NCBI GenBank assembly: GCA_964643885.1
Contig: CAZXUI010000013.1
Span: forward strand, 9,749-73,748
DNA length: 64,000 nucleotides
Direction: 5' to 3'
Origin: CAADGL01 sp964643885
GTDB taxonomy: Bacteria; Planctomycetota; Phycisphaerae; UBA1845; Fen-1342
Numbering within the stretch: the first letter of the stretch is position 1; each line of letters opens with the position of its first letter. The notes beneath the pieces were generated by a model. It saw only the letters and a program-made list of their open reading frames with translations, did no database searches and had not been told where the DNA came from. A program made the translations under genes and the position numbers. Positions 26,169-34,998 of this stretch are shown one piece after another.

Positions 26169-27662
26169 ATGAGCCGCGATGATCTCTCAGCCGCTCGAAC
26201 ACCGGCCGCGTGGTCGCGCGGCTCGCGGACACTGCTGCCCGCCGCGCTGCTCCTCTGTCTCGCGGGCTGCTTCTCCGAAACCTCCGTCCGCATGCAACCC
26301 GGCGATTTCGTCCCCATCTCCACCGCCGCCTTCGCGCGCCACTTCCCCGCCGCCGAGCAGACCCGCGGCTGGCTGCGCTTCGCACACGCCAGCCTCCAGC
26401 ATCTGCTCCCCGGCGAAGGTCACGGCGCCCTGCTCTCCGAGCAGCTCCGCGACGCCTCCGGCCGGCCCGTTAACGTCTTCGCCGCCTTCGACGAGGACCC
26501 CCGCCGCCTTCACATGATCCTGGGCAACTTCCGCGGCCTGCTCCACTCCGCACAGGGCGCCGGCACGCGCACGCACACCGGCCAGCTCGCCCCGCCCTGG
26601 GACGACTGCGAAGATGTCTGGATCCCGGTCGACGACGAGCTGGAGCTGAGCGCCCGCCTCGGCCTGGCCCGTGACGGCGGCGTCGTCCGCCACGCCGACT
26701 GCATCGTCCTGCTGCCCGGCGTCAACGGCGACAACAACGTCATCCGCACGCGCGACCTGGCCGAAGCGCTCCGCCAGGCCGGCTTTCACACTCTCGCCGT
26801 CGAGCTCCGCTCCGCCGGCCGCACTCGCCACCGATTCCCGAACCAGGGCGAGACCTTCGGCGTGCTCGAGACCGGCGACCTGCTCGCGGTCAGCGAATGG
26901 CTCGAAGCGCTCCCCTTCGTCAATCGCACCGGCCTGATCGGCTACTGCTGGGGCGCCAACATCGCCCTGCTCACGGCCTGGGAAGACTGCCGCGCCGACG
27001 GCGACCCGAGCATCCCTCCGCGGCTGCGCAGCTACCTGCGCCCGCGCAGCGGCCGGCTGCACTTTGCCGCCGGAATTCTCGCCTTCTCGCCCGTGCTGCG
27101 CTTCGAGGAGCTGATCGATACGCTGGACTCGCGCCGCTTCAGCATCTGGGACAACCCCGCCCTCGCGACGCTCCAGCAGCAGCTCGACGTTCGCGCCCGC
27201 GACAGCGGCTACCCGCCCGTCGACGGCAGCCTACGGAAGCTCATCGAGCTCGAGATCGGCAAGTCTCCCCTCGATTACCCACAGGCCGTCGCCGACGGCC
27301 TGGCGTACCTTCGTCTCGTCGACTACCGCGGTCTGCGCGCCCCCGCCAAGCTCCGGTGCGCCCGCGTGCCCGTCCTCGTCGTGCACGCCGTGAATGATCC
27401 GGTCGGCAACGCCCAGGCCGTCGCCGATCTTCTCGCCCGCGTCGACAACCCGCGCGTCGCCGGGCTGATCCTCCCCGGCGGCGGGCACGTCGGCTTCGCG
27501 CCCTACGCCCGCTCCTACATGTACAGCCTCATGCTCAACTTCTTCGATCCCACGCACGGCGCCGCGGCCTGGCCGGCGGATCGTAGGGGCGTCCTCGCCC
27601 GTTCTCTTCTCCACCTCACCCCGCGCCGGTTCGCGTACCCGACTCCCTCCCTGACCAGGTAG
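26169..27662 (+). CDS. Lipoprotein alpha/beta hydrolase with Cys nucleophile
   Basis: A 497-residue exported lipoprotein: signal peptide with lipobox LAGC (Cys34). The alpha/beta-hydrolase core starts with LLPGVNGDNN (oxyanion region, about 182), the nucleophile elbow is GYCWGAN (Cys260), the acid is probably Asp in VVHAVNDPVG and the base His in LPGGGHVGF. Cys in place of the usual Ser is known from dienelactone hydrolases. The fold otherwise resembles the YheT-like hydrolases. It ends 12 bases before the DUF1611 gene, so the two are likely one operon. The substrate is unknown. Confidence 0.8.
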   Translation: MSRDDLSAARTPAAWSRGSRTLLPAALLLCLAGCFSETSVRMQPGDFVPISTAAFARHFPAAEQTRGWLRFAHASLQHLLPGEGHGALLSEQLRDASGRPVNVFAAFDEDPRRLHMILGNFRGLLHSAQGAGTRTHTGQLAPPWDDCEDVWIPVDDELELSARLGLARDGGVVRHADCIVLLPGVNGDNNVIRTRDLAEALRQAGFHTLAVELRSAGRTRHRFPNQGETFGVLETGDLLAVSEWLEALPFVNRTGLIGYCWGANIALLTAWEDCRADGDPSIPPRLRSYLRPRSGRLHFAAGILAFSPVLRFEELIDTLDSRRFSIWDNPALATLQQQLDVRARDSGYPPVDGSLRKLIELEIGKSPLDYPQAVADGLAYLRLVDYRGLRAPAKLRCARVPVLVVHAVNDPVGNAQAVADLLARVDNPRVAGLILPGGGHVGFAPYARSYMYSLMLNFFDPTHGAAAWPADRRGVLARSLLHLTPRRFAYPTPSLTR

Positions 27663-27674
27663 CGACCCGCTCCG

Positions 27675-28715
27675 ATGCACGTCCTGCCCGGCTACTCGCG
27701 CATCGCCCTGCTCACCGAAGGCCGGCTTGGAATCTTCTCCGCCAAGACCGCCGCCTCACTTCTGCGCTACCGCGCACAGCAGGTCGTCGCCGTGGTTGAT
27801 TCCGCCTTCGCCGGCCGCGACATCCGCGAGCTTGTTCCCTGGTCGCCGCCGGTTCCCATCGTCTCCGCCGTCACCGACCTGCTCCCGCTCGCGCCGCAGG
27901 CGCTCTTCATCGGCGTCGCGCCGGTCGGCGGTGCGCTGCCGCCCGCCATGCGCCGCCACGTCGCCGACGCGCTCCGCGCCGGGCTCGACCTCGTCAACGG
28001 CCTGCACACGCGCCTGGCCGACGACGGCGAGCTGCGCGCCCTCGCAGACGCCGCCGGCGCGCGCGTCTTCGATCTGCGCCGCCCGCCCGCCGGGCAGCTC
28101 GTCGCCTCCGCCCGCGCACGCGAGACGCGCTGCCGCCGAATCCTCACCGTCGGAACAGACTGCAACGTCGGCAAGATGGTCGCCGCACTCGAGCTCGCCG
28201 CCGCCGCCCGCCGCCGCGGCCTCGACGCGCGCTTCGTCGCCACCGGCCAGACCGGAATCATGATCGCCGGCCGGGGAATCACCATCGACGCCGTCGTCTC
28301 CGACTTCGTCGCCGGCGCGGTCGAGTCGCTCGTGCTCGACGCAGGTGATTCGGATGTGTGCTTCGTCGAAGGGCAGGGCAGCCTCGGGCACCCCGGCTAT
28401 TCGGGCGTGATGCTCTCGCTGCTGCACGGCGCCTGCCCGCATGCGCTCGTGCTCGTGCATCACGTCGGCCGCACGCACTACAGCGCCGAGCCGCACCGCG
28501 CGCTCCCGCCGCTTTCGCGCCTGGTGGCGGCGTACGCGGCGGCCGCCGAGCTGCTCTACCCCGCCCGCGTCGTGGCTGTCGCGCTCAACTCGGCCGGCGC
28601 GACGGCTGAGCAGCTCGCCGCGGAGCGCGCCCGCATCGAGCGCGAGCTGAAGCTGCCCGCGGCCGATCTTCTCGTCGACGGCGCCGACGGCATTCTCGAC
28701 GCCGTGCTCGAATAG
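27675..28715 (+). CDS. DUF1611 (DgcN-like) P-loop protein
   Basis: A 346-residue protein of the DUF1611 family, whose studied members (DgcN) act as D-glutamate N-acetyltransferases in D-glutamate catabolism. An N-terminal Rossmann-like domain (ALLTEGRLGIFSAKTAASLLRY, about 10-120) precedes a P-loop-like segment (VGTDCNVGKMVAALELA, about 158-174) and FVATGQTGIMIAGRG, VEGQGSLGHPGYSG and LVLVHHVGRTHY motifs. Partners in other genomes are dipeptide-epimerase-like genes; here the upstream neighbour is a hydrolase instead. The exact reaction in this organism is not established. Confidence 0.8.
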   Translation: MHVLPGYSRIALLTEGRLGIFSAKTAASLLRYRAQQVVAVVDSAFAGRDIRELVPWSPPVPIVSAVTDLLPLAPQALFIGVAPVGGALPPAMRRHVADALRAGLDLVNGLHTRLADDGELRALADAAGARVFDLRRPPAGQLVASARARETRCRRILTVGTDCNVGKMVAALELAAAARRRGLDARFVATGQTGIMIAGRGITIDAVVSDFVAGAVESLVLDAGDSDVCFVEGQGSLGHPGYSGVMLSLLHGACPHALVLVHHVGRTHYSAEPHRALPPLSRLVAAYAAAAELLYPARVVAVALNSAGATAEQLAAERARIERELKLPAADLLVDGADGILDAVLE

Positions 28716-28719
28716 GCGG

Positions 28720-28772
28720 AACCGGCCCGGTGGCATGGGCAAGCTGCGCTTGCCCATGCCACCGGGCCGGTT
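28720..28772. terminator. 24-bp perfect hairpin between convergent genes
   Basis: Left arm 28720-28743 and right arm 28749-28772 are exactly complementary over 24 bases, with a CTGCG loop; the arms contain GGTGGCATGGGCAAG. It begins 5 bases after the DUF1611 stop and ends 40 bases before the stop of the convergent gene. Its size and position suit a bidirectional terminator, though it lacks U-tracts. Confidence 0.6.
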
Positions 28773-28811
28773 GCCATTCTCAGAGCAGCGGGCAGACGGC
28801 CGGTTGCGCAC

Positions 28812-29984
28812 CTACCGACTCTGCCCGATGCCTCCCGAGCCGATCTTGAAGGCGCTGCCCAGAGCGAGCGCGATGAAGAGCAGGTCCAGCGGGTGAAACA
28901 TGGTCATCACGAACGCGGTCATGAAGTCGCCAAAGGTCGGCTCTTCCTGCTCTTCGAATTCGTCGAACTCGTCAAACTGGGTGCCGGCAAGAGCGGCGGA
29001 GTCGCCCGCCGAGCCGTCTTCGGCCGAGTCCACCGCCGAGTCGTCTTCGGCCGGGTCGGCGGCCTCCTGGGCCGCCAGCTCGGCCTGAGCCTCGTAGAAT
29101 TCGCGCAGCTCGGCGGCCTCCGCGCGGACCTCGCTGTCCGACATTTCCTTGGCGTCGGCCAGATGGCCCTGGTAGATCGCATCCCACTCCGCTTCGCGCT
29201 GCTTTTTCGTGACGATGCCGCGGTCGGCCAGCTCCTCCTCGGAGCGGGTGTAGGCGATGAAGTGACGCTGAAGCTCGACGCTTTCCGTATCGCCGGTGAC
29301 GATTGTGTAGAGCAGGAAGACGAAGATGGCGAACTTGGCCGCCAGAATGCCGCCCGTGGCGATGCCGGCGGCGACCAGCCCGGGAATCTGTCCGCCGGCG
29401 CGGAAACCCAAATGCATTCCGAGCCCCGCCAGGGCGCCCAAACCCCAGGCGATCCAGCCGATCTGAAGCTCGAGGGCGAGTGCGACACCGAACCAGATGC
29501 CGGCGCCGATCAGCGCGCCGACTCCCGAGAACACGCACCCCAGGGCGAAGGTACCCGCCAGGATGGCGGCGCTGCGGCCGCCGCCGGAGCCGCTGGTGGC
29601 AGCCGCGACCTTGCGACGCTTGCCCGACTTCAGGTCGTAGCCGCAGCTCGTACACAGGGCGGCGCCCGCGGCCAGCCCCGCACCACAGCCGGGGCACATC
29701 ATCAGGATTCCGCCGCCGCCATAGGCGCCAGCTCCGCCGGCGGGTGCCGGTGGCGCAGCAGCCGAGGGGGCCGAGCGCTCGAGGTTGGCCAGATCGTCCA
29801 GCAGCGAATCGGATTCGTCCGCGGCCACGCCCGCCGGCTCGAGTGCGGGCTCGGGCGTGGGCACGGTAAAGACGCTGCCGCACTTGGGGCACTTTCCGCG
29901 GCGGCCGGCGGCGGTGGCCGGCACACGCAGCTTGGCGCCACACGAACAACGTACCTCGATCTGGTCGGCCTGCGGTTGCGCCAT
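28812..29984 (-). CDS. Zinc-ribbon membrane protein of unknown function
   Basis: A 390-residue protein. Two zinc ribbons stand at the N-terminus: CSCGAKLRVP...GKCPKCGSVF (about 13-40) and CPGCGAGLAAGAALCTSCGYDLKSGKRR (about 97-124). At least four membrane segments follow (about 138-245). The cytoplasmic part near 250-345 is acidic and Ala/Glu/Asp-rich with possible coiled coil, and a final hydrophobic segment lies near 355-380. No enzyme motif is present. The ribbons resemble those of the protein encoded at 31593, but the genes are divergent. Confidence 0.75.
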   Translation of the reverse strand: MAQPQADQIEVRCSCGAKLRVPATAAGRRGKCPKCGSVFTVPTPEPALEPAGVAADESDSLLDDLANLERSAPSAAAPPAPAGGAGAYGGGGILMMCPGCGAGLAAGAALCTSCGYDLKSGKRRKVAAATSGSGGGRSAAILAGTFALGCVFSGVGALIGAGIWFGVALALELQIGWIAWGLGALAGLGMHLGFRAGGQIPGLVAAGIATGGILAAKFAIFVFLLYTIVTGDTESVELQRHFIAYTRSEEELADRGIVTKKQREAEWDAIYQGHLADAKEMSDSEVRAEAAELREFYEAQAELAAQEAADPAEDDSAVDSAEDGSAGDSAALAGTQFDEFDEFEEQEEPTFGDFMTAFVMTMFHPLDLLFIALALGSAFKIGSGGIGQSR

Positions 29985-30449
29985 GGGTCGATCCCCTGTG
30001 TCGCTATGGTAACGAAATGAACCGGTCGCTCACGGCGAGAGCACGTGATCGGCGGCCGGCGTCGAGTTCCCCTACAAATGCGGACAAGCGAAGTGGTGGA
30101 TCTGCAAAATCCAACCCGGCAGCCCATAGGCTAACGGGCCGCTACCCGGACTGCAAGAGCACTCCCGGCGGCGCGGCCGGGTGGGGCCGGCCGGAGCCGC
30201 ATGAGCGCAGCGGTCCGGCGGTTCCAAGAATTGCCGGGGCGCATAACCGGCGCGGCTGAAGCGAGGGGGTAAGATTCCCGATGGTGCTGTATGCGCGCCA
30301 GCCGGGTGGCTGGCGTGGCGCGCGCGGGCCGGGCGCACCTGTGTGGTGCGCGTTCCGGGTGGCCGGCGTGGCGTGCGCGGGCCGGGCGCACCTGTGTGGT
30401 GCACGTTTCGGGTGGCCGGCGTGGCGATAAACAGTGCCGGGAGGTCGCG
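29985..30449. other. Divergent spacer with tandem hairpin repeat
   Basis: A 465-base spacer between a minus-strand and a plus-strand gene. No supported frame. Its right third is a 53-bp tandem repeat ending just before the ribosome site of the SPFH gene. Confidence 0.6.
30304..30426 (+). repeat. 53-bp tandem repeat, 2.3 copies, each with a hairpin
   Basis: GGGTGG starts at 30304, 30357 and 30410, giving a strict 53-base period. Each full unit contains the hairpin GCACC-TGTGT-GGTGC (the longer arm perfect in copy 1, one mismatch in copy 2). Copies differ at only a few positions, so the expansion is recent. Confidence 0.9.
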
Positions 30450-31553
30450 ATGAGCTGGTGGGACCGTCTCAAGGGCGAATTGATCGACATCATCGAATGG
30501 CTGGACTCCAGCCAGGATGCGATGGTGTACCGCTTCGAGCGCTACGGCAACGAGATCAAGAACGGGGCGCGGCTCGTTGTTCGCGAGGGGCAGGTGGCCG
30601 CGTTCGTCAACGAGGGCCGGCTGGCGGACGTGTTTGAGCCGGGCACGCACACGCTGGAGACGCGGAATCTGCCGGTGCTGTCGACGCTCCAGGGCTGGCC
30701 GCACGGCTTCGCCAGCCCGTTCAAGGCGGAAGTCTACTTCGTCAGCACGCGGCGGTTCACGGACCTGAAGTGGGGTACGAAGAATCCGGTGATGCTGCGC
30801 GACGCGGAGTTCGGGCCGGTGCGGCTGCGGGCCTTCGGCACGTACACCATCCGCGTCAGCGATGCCGGGCGGCTGCTGACGGACCTGGTCGGGACGAACC
30901 CGCACTTTTCGGTCGAGCAGATCAGCGACCAGCTCCGCAACCTGCTGGTGTCGAGCTTTACGGATGTGCTGGGCGAGAGCCGCATTCCGGTGCTCGACCT
31001 GGCGGCGAACTACGACGAGCTGAGTGCGTTTCTGAGCGCCCGCGTGCAGCCGGACTTCGACAAGTACGGGCTGGAGGTGCTCGATCTGCGGGTGGAGAAC
31101 ATCTCGCTGCCGCCGGAGGTGGAGCAGGCGCTCGATAAGCGCACCAGCATGGGCATCGTCGGCAACCTGGCCGCCTACACGCAGTATCAGGCGGCGACGG
31201 CCATGCAGGATGCCGCCCGCAACCCGGGCGGGACGGCCGCGGCGGGCGTGGGGATGGGCGTGGGCTTTGCGATGGCCAACCAGATGGCGCAGTCGGCCGG
31301 CGCGCAGGCCGGGCAGACTCCGCCGCCGCTTCAGCAGACGCCGCCGCCGCTGCCGCAGGGCGTGAGCTATTTCGTGGCGGTGGGGAGCCAGCAGACGGGG
31401 CCGTTCGACGAGGCGGCGCTGCGGCAGAAGGTGGCCGGCGGCGAGCTGACGGCGGCGACGCTGGTGTGGAAGGTCGGCCTGCCGCAATGGCTGCCAGCCG
31501 GACAGGTGCCGGAGCTGGCGAACATCCTCAAGTCGGCCGCCTCGGCGAAGTAA
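30450..31553 (+). CDS. SPFH-domain protein with C-terminal GYF-2 domain (YdjI-like)
   Basis: A 367-residue protein. The SPFH core at about 1-230 (MSWWDRLKGELIDIIEWLD, LVVREGQVAAFVNEGRLADVFEPGTHTLET, LDLRVENISLPPEVEQALDKR) resembles YdjI/virion-core-like proteins. A short Gly/Ala segment and a proline-rich linker (PPPLQQTPPPLPQG) come next, then a GYF-2 domain at about 312-360 (YFVAVGSQQTGPFDEAALRQ, WLPAGQVPELANI). GYF domains bind proline-rich peptides, possibly its own linker. GGGAGG lies 5 bases before the ATG. It is followed after 39 bases by a zinc-ribbon membrane protein; together they parallel the B. subtilis YdjI/YdjG pair that recruits PspA. Confidence 0.85.
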   Translation: MSWWDRLKGELIDIIEWLDSSQDAMVYRFERYGNEIKNGARLVVREGQVAAFVNEGRLADVFEPGTHTLETRNLPVLSTLQGWPHGFASPFKAEVYFVSTRRFTDLKWGTKNPVMLRDAEFGPVRLRAFGTYTIRVSDAGRLLTDLVGTNPHFSVEQISDQLRNLLVSSFTDVLGESRIPVLDLAANYDELSAFLSARVQPDFDKYGLEVLDLRVENISLPPEVEQALDKRTSMGIVGNLAAYTQYQAATAMQDAARNPGGTAAAGVGMGVGFAMANQMAQSAGAQAGQTPPPLQQTPPPLPQGVSYFVAVGSQQTGPFDEAALRQKVAGGELTAATLVWKVGLPQWLPAGQVPELANILKSAASAK

Positions 31554-31592
31554 GGAGGTCGGGGGCGGCGTGGCCGCGCAGTGGAGGTGACG

Positions 31593-32738
31593 ATGCCGCA
31601 GCCGCGGGTGGACGTCGCGGAGGCGCGGGCTGCCAAGCGATTCCCGTGCCGGCAGTGCGGTGCGAAGGTCGTCTTCGTTCCCGGGACGGCGGTGCTCCGC
31701 TGCGAGTATTGCGGCCACGAGAACGCGATTCCGCAATCCGACGAGCAGATTGAGGAGCTGGATTTCCGGGGGCATCTCGGCCGGCTGGCGGAGCAGGCGG
31801 AGACGGTCGAGCGGCGGGGGCTCAAGTGCACGGCGTGTGCGGCGGAGATCGTTCCGGACGCCGCGGAGCAGGCGCTGGACTGTCCTTTCTGCGGGTCGAA
31901 CCTGGTGGCCGTCAGCGGTTCGCGGCGGTTGATCAAGCCGCGCAGCCTGCTTGCGTTCAAGGTGACGAGCGGCGCTGCGCGTGCGGCGTTCTGGCGCTGG
32001 ATTCGCGGGCTGTGGTTTGCGCCGAGTGCGCTGAAGCGTTTCGCGCGGCTGGAGGCGGCGCTGCGAGGGCTGTACGTGCCGGCGTGGACGTATGACAGCC
32101 GCACGACGAGCCGCTATTCCGGGATGCGCGGGGATGACTACTGGGTATCCGAGACGTATACGGTAACCCGCAACGGGCGGACGGAGACGCAGACGCGCAT
32201 GGTGCGGCGGACGCGCTGGACGCCGGTCTCCGGCGTGGTGTTCAACGAGTTCGACGACGTGCTGGTGCTGGCGAGCCGCTCGCTGCCGGAGGAGAAGGCG
32301 GCGGCGCTCGAGCCGTGGGACCTGGCGAATCTCGTACCCTATGACGATGCCTATCTGAGCGGATTCTCCGCGGAGAGCTATCAGGTCGACCTGCCGGAGG
32401 GGTTCGAGCGGGCCAAGGTGATCATGCGCGGCCGGATCGAGGCGACGATTCGCGTGGACATCGGCGGCGATCACCAGCGGATTCACTCGGTCCGCACGCA
32501 GTATGACAACGTGACCTTCAAGCACATTCTGCTGCCGATGTGGATCAGTGCCTATCGCTTTCGCGACAGGGTCTACCGCGTACTGGTCAATGCCCGCACG
32601 GGCGAGGTGCAGGGCGAGCGGCCGTGGAGCTGGATCAAGATCACGGCGGTGGTTCTGGCGGCCGCGGCCGCGGCGGGTGCGGCGGCGTGGTGGCTGGCGC
32701 GGAATCGCGAGCTGGTGGAAAGCGTGATCGGCTCGTGA
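31593..32738 (+). CDS. Zinc-ribbon protein with C-terminal membrane anchor (YdjG-like)
   Basis: A 381-residue protein often annotated by similarity to the zinc region of PriA, but with no helicase domain. Two Cys4 ribbons lie at the N-terminus (FPCRQCGAKVVFVPGTAVLRCEYCG; LKCTACAAEIVPDAAEQALDCPFCG). A central beta-rich domain follows (YVPAWTYDSRTTSRYSG, VSETYTVTRNGRTETQTRMVRRTRW, LPMWISAYRFRDRVYRVLVNARTGEV), and one membrane helix sits at the end (about 350-370). GGAGGTGA directly precedes the ATG at 31593, so this start is preferred to the GTG at 31581. It is co-oriented with the SPFH gene. Confidence 0.82.
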   Translation: MPQPRVDVAEARAAKRFPCRQCGAKVVFVPGTAVLRCEYCGHENAIPQSDEQIEELDFRGHLGRLAEQAETVERRGLKCTACAAEIVPDAAEQALDCPFCGSNLVAVSGSRRLIKPRSLLAFKVTSGAARAAFWRWIRGLWFAPSALKRFARLEAALRGLYVPAWTYDSRTTSRYSGMRGDDYWVSETYTVTRNGRTETQTRMVRRTRWTPVSGVVFNEFDDVLVLASRSLPEEKAAALEPWDLANLVPYDDAYLSGFSAESYQVDLPEGFERAKVIMRGRIEATIRVDIGGDHQRIHSVRTQYDNVTFKHILLPMWISAYRFRDRVYRVLVNARTGEVQGERPWSWIKITAVVLAAAAAAGAAAWWLARNRELVESVIGS

Positions 32739-33092
32739 TGTCCGTCGTGCGTACTGCATCACGGCTCGGAGAGCGCGGGGCGCCCGTACACCGGGGTTCG
32801 GGCGAGTTGGGGGCGAGACGCCCGCGCTCGCCATGTTGCGGGACGATGGACCCACTGCACCCGCGTCGCGGGGAAAGGGCAGCGGCCCGCGGCGGGGGCG
32901 GGTGCGGGGCGGGGCCCGTCCGGGCGGTTTTCTCTGGCCGCGCGCGGCCGGTGCTGGCAGAATGAAGGCTCGCGGGTGCGAAGGCCGACGCGGTCGCGTC
33001 CGATTCCCTCGTGATTTCACACCCGGCCAGCCGCCGCACGATTCCGTTCATGGCGGGCGGGGAACGATGAACACGACCGGATGGAAAGGGAC
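32739..33092. other. Intergenic region with one palindromic repeat
   Basis: A 354-base region without a supported gene. It holds one unit of the GGGCG/CGCCC palindrome family at 32811-32828 (minus orientation, with AGCGCGGGCGTCTCGCCC). Confidence 0.45.
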
Positions 33093-34545
33093 ATGACCAC
33101 GTCGACGGCATTCGATTGGCGTAGTCCGCGAGGTGCGCTGTGCGTGCGGGGAATCGGGGTGCTGGTGGCATTGCTGCTGGCGGTCGGCGCGGCGCCGGCG
33201 GCCGACGAATGCCCGACCGGCTGGTCCCCGTGGTTCGACGTCGCGGGCATCGACGGTCAGGTGTACGCGATCGCGGAGTATGACGACGGGACGCGGCCGG
33301 CGGTCTATGTGGCCGGAGAATTCGAGTTCGCGGGTCCGGTTCGCGCCGGCGGAATTGCCAAATGGGACGGGCAGCGTCCGCGATGCCGCCGTGTTCGACG
33401 ACGGCCGCGGCCCCTCGATCTACCTGGCCGGGACGTTCTCCACGATCGGCGGTGTTCAGTCGCCCAGCATCGTCCGCTGGGACGGAGTTCGCCTGACGCC
33501 CGTGGGCGGCGGGATCGACGGCGGCATCTCGCGACTCGTCGTTTTCGATGATGGCAGCGGGTCGAAGCTGTTTGCGGGCGGATCGATCACTGGGCTTCGC
33601 GCGTTCGGCGAAGGGCGCTCCATCGCCACGTGGGACGGCCGCGACTGGCGCGGCCTGGGTGCAGACCCGGCGGATTGGGATGGCAGCATCCACGCGATGG
33701 TCATCCACGACGACGGCGCCGGGCCGAGACTTTATGTCGGCGGAACCTTCACGACGGCCGGCGGCTTCGCGGCGTCCAGGATTGCGCGCTGGAACGGTCT
33801 GTTCTGGCAGCCGCTGGGGCACGGACTCAACGATTGGGTCAATGAATTGGCCAGCTACGACGACGGTAACGGCCCGGCGCTCTACGCCGCCGGCCGCTTC
33901 TCGGCCAGCGGCTCGCAGCCGCTTGGGAAGCTGGCCCGCTGGACGCCGGCCGGTTGGGAGTCCGTGAATGTCGACTTCGACGCGACCCTGCCCGATCTGC
34001 ATCTGGCCGTGCATGACGACGGTCGCGGACCGCGCCACTTCGTCGGCGGCCGGTACCGATATTCCAATGACGTTCCGGCACGTGGCATGACCTCGTACGG
34101 CCCGCTGGGGCCGGAGATCATCGAGCATCCGGCCGCGGTGGAGGTAGCGGCCGGCGAGCAGGCGGTGCTGACGGTCGCGGCGGCCGGCACGGGCTTGAGC
34201 TACACCTGGCGGCGCGACGGGCTGCCGCTGAGCGAGGGGGGGAACATCAGCGGCGCGGCGACGGATGTGCTCGTGATCGATCCGGTGACGCTCGGCAGCG
34301 CCGGCACGTACGACGTGCTCGTGCAGGATGGCTGCGGCGGCAGCTACAGCCTGCCGGCGGTGCTCACGGTGACGGGCGGAGCGTGCGTCGGAGACGTGAA
34401 CGCCGACGGGCGGACGAGCTTCGCGGATATCCCGCTGCTGCTGGCGTCGTTCGGGTCCGGGCCGGGCGGCGACCTGGATGGCGACGCGGACACGGACCTG
34501 GACGACCTGCTGGTGCTGCTGAGCGACTTCTGCTGCGGCGGGTGA
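33093..34545 (+). pseudogene. Secreted repeat/Ig/dockerin protein, frameshifted
   Basis: The frame from 33093 (signal peptide, then IDGQVYAIAEYDDGTRPAVYVAGEFEFAG and GGIAKWDGQ) breaks at about 33378. The rest continues in the next frame from VRDAAVFDDGRGPSIYLAGTFSTIGG to 34545. In the intact paralogue about 22 residues separate WDG from VFDDG; here there are about six, so roughly 15 codons plus two bases are missing. The protein would have about seven 50-residue repeats (VFDDGxGPxLYxxGxF...IxxWDG), an Ig-like domain (TYTWRRDGLPLS region) and a C-terminal dockerin-like segment (GDVNADGRTSFADI, DLDGDADTDLDDLLVLL). AAAGGGA stands before the ATG. Confidence 0.8.
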
Positions 34546-34998
34546 TGCGAGCGGCGGCTCGCCGGTAGCTGGGGCGTGAAGAGACGCGCTTCGTGGGTCG
34601 GGCCGTCGGCGACGATAACCGGCGGCGCGAGCCGTGGTTGCGCCGCGACGTGTTGAATCAGTGGGGCGGGCCTCTGTGCCCGCCTCCTGTCTTTCATGCC
34701 GTGCGGGCTCCCGGCTTCCCGGGCTTCCGGTCTTTTGAGCTTCCGGGCTCCCGGCCGGCGGATTGCGTCCGGCCGGCCGCGTCCCAGAACTTCCTTGACT
34801 GCGGCCGAACGGCGGGGAATACTTCTGCGTATCAATCTGGGCGCCGGGTGATTCGGGGGCCGAATCCCTCCTCGAACGATCGACCGGCGTGTATCGAGCG
34901 GCCGGCTCGAATTCATTCGCATCGATTCCGACATCATTCTCCGGCCGCGGGCCAATGGTCTCATGTTACTTTTTACCTTCTCTGAAAGGGGATTCACC
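34546..34998. other. Intergenic region with TTCCGGGC-type short repeats
   Basis: A 453-base region between the two related secreted-protein genes. The sequence near 34700-34760 repeats CTTCCGGGC/CTCCCGG units several times. No gene or clear promoter was recognised. Confidence 0.4.

Noticed and set aside
30072..33020. A 982-residue minus-strand frame
   Set aside because: Shadow of the SPFH and zinc-ribbon genes; no start signal or domain.
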